This document shows positions 1 through 8,500 of a stretch of DNA of 25,587 nucleotides, in pieces. This stretch comes from an uncultured Lentisphaeria bacterium (GTDB taxonomy: Bacteria > Verrucomicrobiota > Lentisphaeria > JABSQK01 > CAJWLW01): the NCBI GenBank assembly GCA_913042885.1, contig CAJWLW010000037.1, forward strand, positions 1-25,587. Direction: 5' to 3'. Numbering within the stretch: position 1 is the first letter of the stretch; the number at the start of each line of letters is the position of its first letter. The notes beneath the pieces were generated by a model. That model worked only from the letters and a program-made list of their open reading frames with translations, searched no databases and was not told the DNA's origin. The position numbers were made by a program, and so were the translations under genes.

Positions 1-330
1 TGAGTGCCCGGTGGGATGAACGACGGCCACGCCGGTGCCGATCGCCGCCAGCAGCTCCAGGGACGCTGCAACATCGACGACCGACCGTGAACGCTCAGAT
101 TCGTCGAGCGCAGCGAAATTGGGAATGCCAAACAAGGCGTGGCCCACCGGCGCATTGAGCCCGAGCTCGTCGAGCCAGCCGCGGACATCGGCCGGCACGT
201 ACGCGCCCGGTGAGAAGTGCGGTGGCTCGGTCGATATCTCGATCTGCCCGATCCCTTCCGCAGCCAGCCGCCGCAGTGCCTGTTCGAGCGGCAAATGGCC
301 CAGGATCGACGTCGATATGCCGTATGTCAT
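1..330 (-). CDS. Sugar phosphate isomerase/epimerase-like TIM barrel (partial, 3' end outside window)
   Basis: The first 110 codons are visible, read leftward from an ATG at 328-330 and still open at base 1. The start is supported by an AAGGAGAA Shine-Dalgarno (SD) sequence about 7 bases upstream. The N-terminus (MTYGISTSILGHLPLEQAL) leads into a helix and the strand GIGQIEIS, then SPGAYVPADVRGWLDELGL and a second strand ending VVHPTGH. This is the pattern of the xylose-isomerase-like (AP endonuclease 2) barrel: strand 1, helix of about 20 residues, strand 2 with an acidic residue, then a strand ending in His. Members isomerise or epimerise sugars or inositol derivatives in the cytoplasm, with a metal bound by Glu, Asp and His residues, most of which lie beyond the window. 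The gene runs in the same direction as the GH-like gene, 198 bp upstream. The substrate cannot be told. Confidence 0.7.
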   Translation of the reverse strand, partial: MTYGISTSILGHLPLEQALRRLAAEGIGQIEISTEPPHFSPGAYVPADVRGWLDELGLNAPVGHALFGIPNFAALDESERSRSVVDVAASLELLAAIGTGVAVVHPTGHS

Positions 331-528
331 GGAACTGTTCTCCTTGTTCCCGGGTTGCAACTTCACTGGCGGGATCAGTGCAACGGCCATCCTCGGCCGT
401 CGTATCGGAATAACCTAACGCAGAAATCCCAGAGGTACGCCATATCGAGAAAAATGGTACTGTAGGTCCCACATCAAACGGCCGGGGACGAGCGTTCCAC
501 GAAGAGAAACAGTCAGTGCCTGCGATCC

Positions 529-2124
529 TCACGCCCCATAGATCACGACCAGTTCAACATTCATCAATACGGGCGTGACCGACATCTGCGGATTGAGCTT
601 CTGGACGTCGCACGTCAATTCGTTGTCACCGCAGGCAATCATGGAATCTGACAGTGGATACTCGAACCAGGTATCGTTGTCCATGATAAATACGGATCTC
701 GAGGTTCTTGTCGTAATATCCATCTTCTGGTCGTTGATGCTCACGTCAAATTCATCGGGCGCCGTGTAGTTACTGATCTTCAGCCTGAGCGTCATCTGCG
801 GGGACAGGCCCTTTTCATTGGCGCCCTTCAGATCTTCCGCAAACGGGAGATTCACGCTATGCTGTCCAACCGTCAACTCGATCGGCAGCTCGATCGCGTC
901 AATGGCGCGGGATTCTCTTCGGTTCGCGCCACCTTCTCCCGGCAGCTGCTCATGGGAAACGGATTCCAGATTATACGTCGCGTTTTCGAAAGCCATGGTC
1001 CCGGCCTCGCCGATCTGCCTCATCACCTCGTAGTAACAGGGGTGTACTTCATCGTACCAGACGGTGCCTTGACTTGCGCTTGTCGGCTTGGCATCCTTGT
1101 CGAAGCCCCAGAGCAGGTGCCCCCAGTTGAACAGATACAAACCGTGAGCACCGCGCTGGAGCATGAGCTTTGCCCAGGCCCGCGTGATCTCCGGCAGTTT
1201 CCAATGATTGTTACATGGGTAGATCCAGCAGGGCTTGTCCCGGACCAGCTCCAGCCACGGCTCCAGGTCTTGGGTAAACGTCATGTATCCGCAGCCGGGT
1301 GAGATGGCATCAACGAGCCCTTCCTCGACCCAGGCCTTTACGTCCATGCCGCGCTGCCAGCAAATGTCCATGTCGGGGATCACGCGGACATGCAGATACT
1401 GCGGGCGACCACGGGTTTTGGATACGTCGTCGGCGACGGCGCGAACCCGCCGCACAAGGTCGGTCATCAATGCGGCGTTGTCCTCTTTACCGGCCTCCCT
1501 GAAGAACCAGGGATCGCGATCGAAATCCAGGGATACGCCGTCGTTGTCCCAACGCGTCAGGAACTCCTCGATGATCGCGAGCCTGTGGTCCCGCACTTCC
1601 TGGTGCGCAAAGTCAAAACCGCCCCAGGTGAAGGACTCAATGGACTCAGGATTGGGATGGCGTTGTGCGCCTCTTTCCCAGTCGTTGTATTTGCCATACC
1701 CCAGCAGCAGCTGCGGGTTTTCCAATTTGAAACTACTCACTTCATCCTTGTAAAACATATCGTGCATATCGTTCATGCGGACGACCGGTATGACCTTGAG
1801 CCCAAGGCGGTGACCGTGCTCAACCGCCAGCTTCGGCGGGTTGGCATCGGCGGCGATCAGCTTCTTGGTATTCTCCCGGTATCGCCAGACCCAGGCATCG
1901 GTCAGCGTTTCGCAATTATCCATGAGTATCTGCCCACTGTCCAGATCGCAGACGTATCCGTCACTCGAGCAGAGGTTGTAGAACAGCGTGTCCACTTGCG
2001 AGTTCTCCAGCGGCCGGATGCTTTCCGCTACCCATCGCTCGGGAGTCAACGGATAGTCCGAACAGGGAACATCATTCCACTCTGCTTCGTAAATGAAATT
2101 AAATGGTTTGCTCGCAGCAGTCAT
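529..2124 (-). CDS. Putative GH10-like TIM-barrel glycoside hydrolase with C-terminal beta-sandwich
   Basis: 531 aa, starting at an ATG preceded by AAGGATT about 8 bases upstream. I see no clear signal peptide, so it may be cytoplasmic. Residues about 30-340 look like an (alpha/beta)8 barrel: strand LGLKVIPVVRMND (108-119), the strand-end motif DGVSLDFDRDPWFF (195-208) with clustered acids, strand YLHVRVIP (243-250), and GLYLFNWGH (328-336). This fits the putative glycosyl-hydrolase (GHL10-like) barrels found in Planctomycetes- and Lentisphaera-type bacteria. Residues about 400-531 are beta-rich (LTVGQHSVNLPF, MTLRLKISNY, MNVELVVIYGA) and probably form an accessory sandwich. A candidate acid is D200 or D202 in LDFDRD; a second catalytic acid is not assigned. 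It shares a 157-bp divergent intergenic region with the PhyH gene at 2282. Hydrolase is the best call, but the substrate is unknown. Confidence 0.6.
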   Translation of the reverse strand: MTAASKPFNFIYEAEWNDVPCSDYPLTPERWVAESIRPLENSQVDTLFYNLCSSDGYVCDLDSGQILMDNCETLTDAWVWRYRENTKKLIAADANPPKLAVEHGHRLGLKVIPVVRMNDMHDMFYKDEVSSFKLENPQLLLGYGKYNDWERGAQRHPNPESIESFTWGGFDFAHQEVRDHRLAIIEEFLTRWDNDGVSLDFDRDPWFFREAGKEDNAALMTDLVRRVRAVADDVSKTRGRPQYLHVRVIPDMDICWQRGMDVKAWVEEGLVDAISPGCGYMTFTQDLEPWLELVRDKPCWIYPCNNHWKLPEITRAWAKLMLQRGAHGLYLFNWGHLLWGFDKDAKPTSASQGTVWYDEVHPCYYEVMRQIGEAGTMAFENATYNLESVSHEQLPGEGGANRRESRAIDAIELPIELTVGQHSVNLPFAEDLKGANEKGLSPQMTLRLKISNYTAPDEFDVSINDQKMDITTRTSRSVFIMDNDTWFEYPLSDSMIACGDNELTCDVQKLNPQMSVTPVLMNVELVVIYGA

Positions 2125-2239
2125 ATGGGAAATCCTTTTTTTGAGGTAACAGAACTTAAGTGATTTAATCTCTCAAAGCTGGGATTTCGAGCTGTACCAG
2201 TAATCTTTTCCCGCTAAAATCAGGGGTATCCGCGTCCAG

Positions 2240-2257
2240 GGAAAACCGTGTTTTTCC
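2240..2257. promoter_or_regulatory. Inverted repeat in divergent intergenic region (possible operator)
   Basis: GGAAAA (2240-2245) and TTTTCC (2252-2257) form a 6-bp inverted repeat around CCGTGT, 25 bases before the PhyH start. A further TTTTCCC at 2206-2212 is inverted relative to GGGAAAA at 2239-2245. The placement between two divergent genes suits a regulator site, but no regulator is encoded nearby and chance is possible. Confidence 0.25.
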
Positions 2258-2281
2258 AACATCCTGTAGTATTGTGATGCC

Positions 2282-3073
2282 ATGAAACCACTACTCACAC
2301 AGGGCGAAATCGAAACCTACCACCAGCGCGGCTACCACCTCTATCACCAGCAGGTGATGGCGGGCGACAAGCTGGCGGGTTTGACCGAACTGTTCGAGCA
2401 GCTGCACGCGATGCCGGTCGCCGATATGCAAGCGAAATACGCGGCTTCGCCGTTCGATATCGGCATGGACGAGCGCAACCTGGCAGGGCTCAACCAATGT
2501 CATCTGTGGGAACCGCGGCTCCTGCAATGGCTACTCGACGACGAAGTACTCGATCTGGCGGAAAACATCGTCGGCCCGAACATCGGACTCTTCAGCTCGC
2601 ACTTCATCTGCAAAGACCCCGGCGACGACGTGATAACGCCATGGCACGACGACCGCTTTTACTGGCAGCCATTGATCGAGCCGATGGACAAGATCGTCAC
2701 CGTCTGGCTGGCAATCGACGACTCGACTCTGGAAAACGGCTGCATGCAAGTGATCCCCGGCACGCATTTCAACGATCCGAACTACGAATTGGAGGACTAC
2801 AACGATGAGAAATCACTCTTTTCGAAAGGCATCAGCGAAGACATGATCAACGAATCGCACGCCGTGCCATTGGAAATCGAACGCGGCCAATGCTCCCTGC
2901 ACGATGCCCGTATCATCCACGGCGCCAAAGGCAACAAAAGCCGGAAACGCCGATGCTCCTACACCATGCGCTACTTCAGCACCGAACTGAAACTTCTGAT
3001 GCCGGTGAAGCAACATCCAACCTGGCTCGTCCGCGGCAAAGACATTGCCGGCAACAGCTACGTGAACCGATAG
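2282..3073 (+). CDS. Phytanoyl-CoA dioxygenase (PhyH) family protein 1
   Basis: 263 aa Fe(II)/2-oxoglutarate-dependent oxygenase of the PhyH family. The double-stranded beta-helix iron triad is visible: H122 and D124 in TPWHDDRFYW, and distal H213 in ARIIHGAKGN. It is followed by an Arg-rich stretch (RKRR, 221-224) that should supply the 2-oxoglutarate-binding arginine. VWLAIDDSTLENGCMQVIPGTH (141-162) is the typical family core. Such enzymes hydroxylate small molecules, but the substrate cannot be inferred from the motifs. There is no clear SD before the ATG, and a TAGTAT box at 2267-2272 could make the transcript nearly leaderless (speculative). The HAD gene follows after 147 bp on the same strand. 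Two more PhyH proteins lie at 22346 and 23240, too divergent in sequence to be recent copies. Confidence 0.88.
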   Translation: MKPLLTQGEIETYHQRGYHLYHQQVMAGDKLAGLTELFEQLHAMPVADMQAKYAASPFDIGMDERNLAGLNQCHLWEPRLLQWLLDDEVLDLAENIVGPNIGLFSSHFICKDPGDDVITPWHDDRFYWQPLIEPMDKIVTVWLAIDDSTLENGCMQVIPGTHFNDPNYELEDYNDEKSLFSKGISEDMINESHAVPLEIERGQCSLHDARIIHGAKGNKSRKRRCSYTMRYFSTELKLLMPVKQHPTWLVRGKDIAGNSYVNR

Positions 3074-3151
3074 AAAATTCCTCGTCCTGCATATCCGGAA
3101 CATCAAATGTCAAACGTCGAAATGTCTTCTCCGGTATCGCCCTTATTCTAA

Positions 3152-3161
3152 CTGGTATACA
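3152..3161. promoter_or_regulatory. GntR-type operator-like pseudo-palindrome
   Basis: TGGTATACAC at about 3153-3162 matches 8 of 10 bases of TGGTATACCA, the core seen at operators of FadR-subfamily GntR regulators such as those for hexuronate genes (recalled, not searched). It lies about 60 bases before the HAD gene in a 147-bp gap. No GntR gene is in the window, so this is only suggestive. Confidence 0.2.
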
Positions 3162-3220
3162 CCTATACGACGGCGGTCCAGCATCCAGCGCAGCCCCGCC
3201 GATCCGGCGTATATTGGAGC

Positions 3221-4045
3221 ATGACGCAAGAAGCGAAGAAACCTCGCCTGATCGCCGTCGACATAGACGGTACGCTGCTCAACGATCAGAAGCAGATTCC
3301 GCCTGAGAACATCGACGCCTTGCGCCAGGCGCAGTCGAATGGCGTCGCCGTAGCCATCGCCTCCGGCCGCATGCCGCCGCTGATCGAACCGATTCAGGAT
3401 AAGCTGGGCATGGACTGCGCCCTGATCAGCTACAACGGCGGCCGCGTCGTCGGGACCCGCGCCGAGGGGCGCCCGGTCATCTATGACAACCCGCTGCCCG
3501 CCGATGTGGCCCGGCATTTTATCGAGTTTTCACAAAGCCAGGGGTACCTGCTGAATTTTTTCTACAACGACCGGCTGTATGCCGACGATGGCGGCGATCG
3601 CGAACCCTTCAGGACGTTGTACAGCCGCCACACCGGCGCCGAATATTACATCACCGATCTGGCTCAATTCGATGGCTGCGCCCCCAGCAAAGTAATCCTG
3701 CTGACCGCGCCGGATCTCCGTGATCAACTCTACGACCGCTTCGTCGATGAACTGGGCGCGCGCGCCGCAATCTTCAAAACCGAACCGATGTATCTCGAAG
3801 TCATGGCGCCCGGCGTCAACAAGGGCGCGGCGCTGCCGACCCTTGCCGAATACTGCGGCATCTCCACCGACGAAATCCTGGCGATCGGCGACGCCGACAA
3901 CGACACCGCGATGATTGCCGCTGCCGGGATCGGTGTCGCGGTAGCCAATGGCAGCGTGGCGACCCGGCAAGCCGCCGATTATGTTACCGAGCGCAATAAT
4001 AACGAGGGTGCCGTAGCTGAAGCAGTGCATCGATTCGTCGGCTGA
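3221..4045 (+). CDS. Cof-type HAD-superfamily phosphatase (subfamily IIB)
   Basis: 274 aa, the usual length for Cof/YidA-like HAD hydrolases. Motif I is DIDGTLLND with nucleophile D14 and acid D16. The SYNGG segment follows motif II, a conserved Lys lies in APGVNKGAAL (about 203), and motif IV is GDADND (223-228), which binds Mg2+. The middle region is the C2B-type cap. These are cytoplasmic phosphatases acting on sugar phosphates or similar small phosphate esters. The ATG is placed directly before the conserved N-terminal strand. A GGAG sits only one base before it, and TATATT at 3210-3215 lies close enough to raise the possibility of a leaderless start. The Gfo gene follows after 33 bases, so co-transcription is likely. 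A role in sugar-phosphate turnover is inferred from the neighbours. Confidence 0.9.
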   Translation: MTQEAKKPRLIAVDIDGTLLNDQKQIPPENIDALRQAQSNGVAVAIASGRMPPLIEPIQDKLGMDCALISYNGGRVVGTRAEGRPVIYDNPLPADVARHFIEFSQSQGYLLNFFYNDRLYADDGGDREPFRTLYSRHTGAEYYITDLAQFDGCAPSKVILLTAPDLRDQLYDRFVDELGARAAIFKTEPMYLEVMAPGVNKGAALPTLAEYCGISTDEILAIGDADNDTAMIAAAGIGVAVANGSVATRQAADYVTERNNNEGAVAEAVHRFVG

Positions 4046-4078
4046 TCAGCTTGCCAATTCGAATACGAGACATGAGAC

Positions 4079-5158
4079 ATGAGTGAAGCCAATGACGGCA
4101 TGAACTACGCCCCGACAGGCAAGCCCAATCCAGTGGTGGAGCCCGGGGATTTTCAGTTCGCTGCAGCAGGACTGGACCACGGACACATCAGCGGCATGTG
4201 CAACGGGTTGCTGGAGGCGGGTGCAAGGCTCAAGTACGTCTGGGATCCGGACCCGGCGAAGGTCGATGGTTTCTGTCGGGATTACCCGGGTGTCCAGATC
4301 GCGGACAGCCTCGAACAGATTCTTGATGACACCGACATTTCTCTGGTAGCGTCAGCGGCGGTCCCTTGTGACCGCGGCCCCTTGGGCATTCGCGTCATGC
4401 AGTCGGGCAAGGATTATTTTTGCGACAAGACCCCGTTCACGACGCTGGACCAACTCGAAGACGCACGCCAGGCCGTTGCAGAGACGCAACGCAAGTACGC
4501 GGTCTATTACAGTGAGCGTTTGCACGTGGAATGTGCCGTGTTCGCAGGCGACCTCATCCGCGACGGGGTGATTGGCGATGTGGTCCAGTTGAGCGGTTTC
4601 GGCCCGCATCGGCATGGCGCCGACGGGCGACCGGGCTGGTTCTACGACAAATCGAAAACAGGTGGCATTCTGTGTGACATCGGCAGTCATCAGTGTGAAC
4701 AGTTCCTGTTCTACACCGGTGCTGTGGATGCCACCGTCGCCAGCGCACGCGTCGCTAATTTCGCGAACCCCGAGCATCCGGAGTTTGAGGATTTCGGCGA
4801 GGCGCACCTGGTCGGAAACAACGGCACATCGTTCTTCTATCGGGTCGACTGGTTTACTCCCGACGGCCTGCGCACGTGGGGTGACGGCCGGACGCTGATT
4901 CTCGGTACGAAAGGATTCATTGAGTTGCGGAAATACATCGACGTCGCCCGGGAAGGTGGCGGCGAACGACTGTTCCTCGTCACCGATGAGGGCGAACAGG
5001 AAATGAAGCTTGCGGGCCAGGTCGGGTATCCATACTTCGGCCAACTCATTCTGGACTGTCTCAATCGCACCGAGAACGCCATGACACAGGCGCACACCTT
5101 CAAGGCCGCCGAGCTCTGTCTGAGATGCCAGGAGCACGCCGATGAGCAGGCATCGTAA
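4079..5158 (+). CDS. Gfo/Idh/MocA family oxidoreductase 1 (divergent motifs)
   Basis: 359 aa NAD(P)-dependent sugar or cyclitol dehydrogenase-like protein. The Rossmann half starts near residue 25, but the usual glycine loop GxGxxG is replaced by GLDHGH (31-36). The EKP motif that normally carries the catalytic lysine reads DKT (116-118), keeping only K117. The C-terminal half keeps the family signature GGILCDIGSHQCEQ (195-208) with D200 and H204. FGQLILDCLNR and AAELCLRCQEHAD near the end are typical. Members oxidise or reduce sugars and cyclitols, and the altered loop suggests a distinct subfamily. It begins 33 bases after the HAD stop, probably in one transcript. The upstream tandem GACATGAGACATGAG overlaps the start; no strong SD is seen. 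Fold call secure, substrate unknown. Confidence 0.85.
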   Translation: MSEANDGMNYAPTGKPNPVVEPGDFQFAAAGLDHGHISGMCNGLLEAGARLKYVWDPDPAKVDGFCRDYPGVQIADSLEQILDDTDISLVASAAVPCDRGPLGIRVMQSGKDYFCDKTPFTTLDQLEDARQAVAETQRKYAVYYSERLHVECAVFAGDLIRDGVIGDVVQLSGFGPHRHGADGRPGWFYDKSKTGGILCDIGSHQCEQFLFYTGAVDATVASARVANFANPEHPEFEDFGEAHLVGNNGTSFFYRVDWFTPDGLRTWGDGRTLILGTKGFIELRKYIDVAREGGGERLFLVTDEGEQEMKLAGQVGYPYFGQLILDCLNRTENAMTQAHTFKAAELCLRCQEHADEQAS

Positions 5159-5509
5159 TTGTCCAAGAAACCTGCCAATTCCTGTCCGCATTGTCGCCCT
5201 GCGGCGAGTACGTAAACAAATCGCCCGGGGCCCGGCAGACAGGTCACGACATAGTGTTTCGCAGCGCGCGCCAGGCAGTCGATGCCGGCCTGGAACTCCC
5301 CGTCGCCAACCTCCGCAAGCGGACTTTTCCCAACGCCGCACTTCATCGTGACAAGCGGTACGGGCGTGCCTCGGGTGCACCGGCATATTGCCGATGTTCA
5401 ACGCCTCACGGTTGACCCGGAAACCAATTCGGACAGGGTCCGATTCCATTGCTTGACCACGACCGATCCGCAATCACCTTTTGTGGAATAACCTTAACCG
5501 AATACAAAC
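5159..5509. other. 351-bp gap with no convincing gene
   Basis: No frame here carries a recognisable domain or a good start with an SD. The minus frame crossing 5346-5160 reads plausibly protein-like (for example GEFQAGIDCLARAAKHY) but continues antisense through the oxidoreductase and matches nothing I know. The gap may hold decayed coding sequence plus the promoter of the giant secreted-protein gene. No clear hairpin terminator was found after 5158. Confidence 0.4.
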
Positions 5510-8500
5510 ATGCGAATTACACCAAAATGCATCGCCTGCCACCTCCTGCCGGTGCTGATTGCCGGCGCCCCCCTGACCGCCTCGGCGATCACCATCGGCG
5601 GCCGATCATTTCGCGACGACGGCAATACACGACGCCCGGCGTACGATCTTACATGGACGGTCAAGGAGTCTGCAGCGACGCCTTGCGCTTTCGCATGGGG
5701 GCTGCGGGACGACCGCGGCACGGTACTTGAAATCACCGGCGGCACCTGGAATCTGAAACGGCTGAACGGAACAGGAGTGGATTCGGTCACCAATGGCGAA
5801 CTGCCCCATCCTCACGATGCAATACGTTCCCTGACCATCAAACGGCGCCAGCGATTTCTCTCCGGGTACATGAACGATGGGCTGCTGTTCCGTATCTCGA
5901 ACGACGATGCCGGGAACGGCGGCTATGCAAGCTGGTCCGGCGTCGCGGGCGCTGTTGCAGACGATCCCTGGCTCCAGGCGGTGTCCGGTAAGGACATGAG
6001 GTTCGAGGACGATTTCATGCGTCTGCCGGATTCGCCGACCAGCATCTGGGATACCGTCGCGGGCAACTGGCGCATCCAGTCGGCGATCGACAAAACGAAC
6101 ATCGACGCTGTCGACCCGAACCACTCCACGCGCAGCGCCAACCCGTTTGTGTTTCGAGGTACCGGCGCACCCGAGGCGATGGTGATGGCGGGTCATGAGT
6201 TCTGGGATGATCTCGCAGTGTCCGGTTCCGTGCGGTCGCAAGGCGGTCGCGGCGGGCTCGTGTTCGGCGCTCGCGCCGCCAATGATTACTTCGTGCTGCT
6301 CTGGGAGTCGAATGCGTCCTGGATGGCGCCCTGCCGGTTCGCGATCGAACGCGTTCGGCCCGACGGCCGAACCGTTTTGGCAGAGACATACTGCCAGGGA
6401 CAACGCCAGCAGTGGTACCGGATCGGCGTCGAGCAGCACGGTGCGCGCATCATCGCAACACTCCAGGGAACACCGATCCTGGATGCCGTCGACAGAAGCT
6501 GTACCGGCGGGCGCTTCGGCATGTACGCCGCCGACGGGGCAGTCGACTTCGACGATATCGATGTCCGGCCGGCACCGCTGCGACCGCTGCTGGAACAATC
6601 AGGCGGTTCCCGGTTTACAATTGCCGGTCCGGCACCCGCACGCGTCGCGCTGACCGTTACCGCCGACGGCAGCGATGACATCGTTCTCAACTTCGGCTCC
6701 GAGCACGGCGGCAGGTTGACCTTTCGATGGCCACCCGGGGCGCCGGGAGCCAGACGGATATTGACCAGTGTCGGGGCGGCGACCGGGACAGTCGTTTCGG
6801 CTGACGGTGGTTATCAACGACACACCCCGATTCGATTGATCATTGAGAACGAGTACGACGGCGTCATCGTTCGCGATCTGCAAGCGGGCCTGCTGCTGCG
6901 GCAGCCGGGGCTCAGCATCCCGGCCGGTGGCATCGAGGTGGGCAGTTCCGAAAACGGCAGTGTAAAATTTTCCGGCCTCGTGATCGACGGTCCGGATGAA
7001 CGCAAATTCGAGCGCCCGATCAAGAATGACGTCTTCGCTGCCGACTCCTACATGCACCAGTGGGCGACACCGACAGGACAGTGGGTTCGCCACTCCGCGA
7101 ACCAGACTGCGCCGGCACTCTTGTGGCACAAGAGCGACTGCTACGGCCCGGTTGCCTTGCGCCTGCCGGCCGCGGCCTGTCGCGACGCTGGCGGCGCGCG
7201 TGTCTGGCTGGGTGGCTTGAGCGCATCGTTCAAGCCGCTGGTCGACAAGCTGTCTGTTCGTCTGGCCTATCTCGGGAAAGAACTGGCTGCCAACGACGTC
7301 GCAATCCCGAAGGATGGTGAAACCATCTCCTTTCACCGCGACGGCAATCATGTCTGGATCCGCAGCGGTAACGAGGACTGGTTGGCAACACAACTGACCG
7401 CCTACCAGGCCGGCGGTTCGCGGCTCGGTCTGCAATTGCCGGATGAGGCGATGCTTCAGCAGGTCAACCTACAACGGGGAAATGTCCTGGACTATCAGTT
7501 CGATCGTGTCCCGACCGACTGGCACAAGCTCGGGAGATGGGAGATCAGCAACAAGTTTGATTGCGATTCGCGCTGGTCATACATGGTCGGTGAAAGCGAC
7601 GCACTCGCCGCGCTCTGGCACCGCGACAGCTTTACCGGCGACCTCACACTGGAGTTCTACGCCGGCATGCGGTATTACGGCGGGGGGGTTGTCGGATACA
7701 CCCGGCCGGGCGACATCAATGCGGTCCTGGGCACCGGCGACCGCGACGTGTTCGACGGGTACACATTCGTTATCTCCGGATGGGACACGTCACGAACCTG
7801 TATTCTCCGAAACGGCGAAATCGTCGCCGTTTCGGATGCGGTGATCTGGCCGTCAACTAAATTGAGAAAACCCTCGACGCTCGACCTCCATCGACGCTGG
7901 GTATATGTCAAGATTCGACGGCGCGGATCGCAGCTGGAGCTATACGCCGACAACCAGCTGATCCTCGAGTGGAATGACCGGCAGCCACTGGACGTGCGGC
8001 GCTTGGGGCTGTGGACCGTCGACAACGGCATCGTCATTGCGCGCACGAAAATTTCGTACACCCAGCGCCACCGATTCCGGCCCGAGACCGAAGCGGAAGT
8101 GAAGCCCCCACCCGCCCGGGCCATCGCCGAACGTCCCGGGTTGTCCCTCTCTTCGCCAACCCACCCGGGTTGCCGATTTTCATTTGATCAGCCCGGCGCA
8201 ATACACCCGTGGCAACGCACCGGCAGTGAAACCGACACGCGCATTTCCTACAGTGCCGACGGTGTCGAGGGCGGCTCCCTGCGCGCGACCAACCCGGTCT
8301 CCGGCGGCGCCTTTGACCTGCACGTGCCGATTACACCACTGGATATCCGACGCGCCGCCGAGCTCTCGTTCGCAATTCGTATGGAGACGTCGGTAAAAGT
8401 CGACCTGCACGCACGTATCGACGGCCGGCACTACGTCCTCCGGATGACGGGACCGGTCGACGAACAGCAACGCCTGAAAACGCTCGGCCATCTCCCGGCC

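Noticed and set aside
1390..2163. 257-codon plus-strand frame antisense to the GH10-like gene
   Set aside because: No family match; the opposite strand has a good start and barrel motifs.
4352..5473. 373-codon minus-strand frame across Gfo 1 and the following gap
   Set aside because: Antisense to Gfo 1, rich in Arg, with no recognisable domain.
5606..6598. 330-codon open frame on the minus strand inside the giant secreted-protein gene
   Set aside because: Antisense to a clear exported protein; no domain or signal, and the frame is open only because of GC-rich codon bias.
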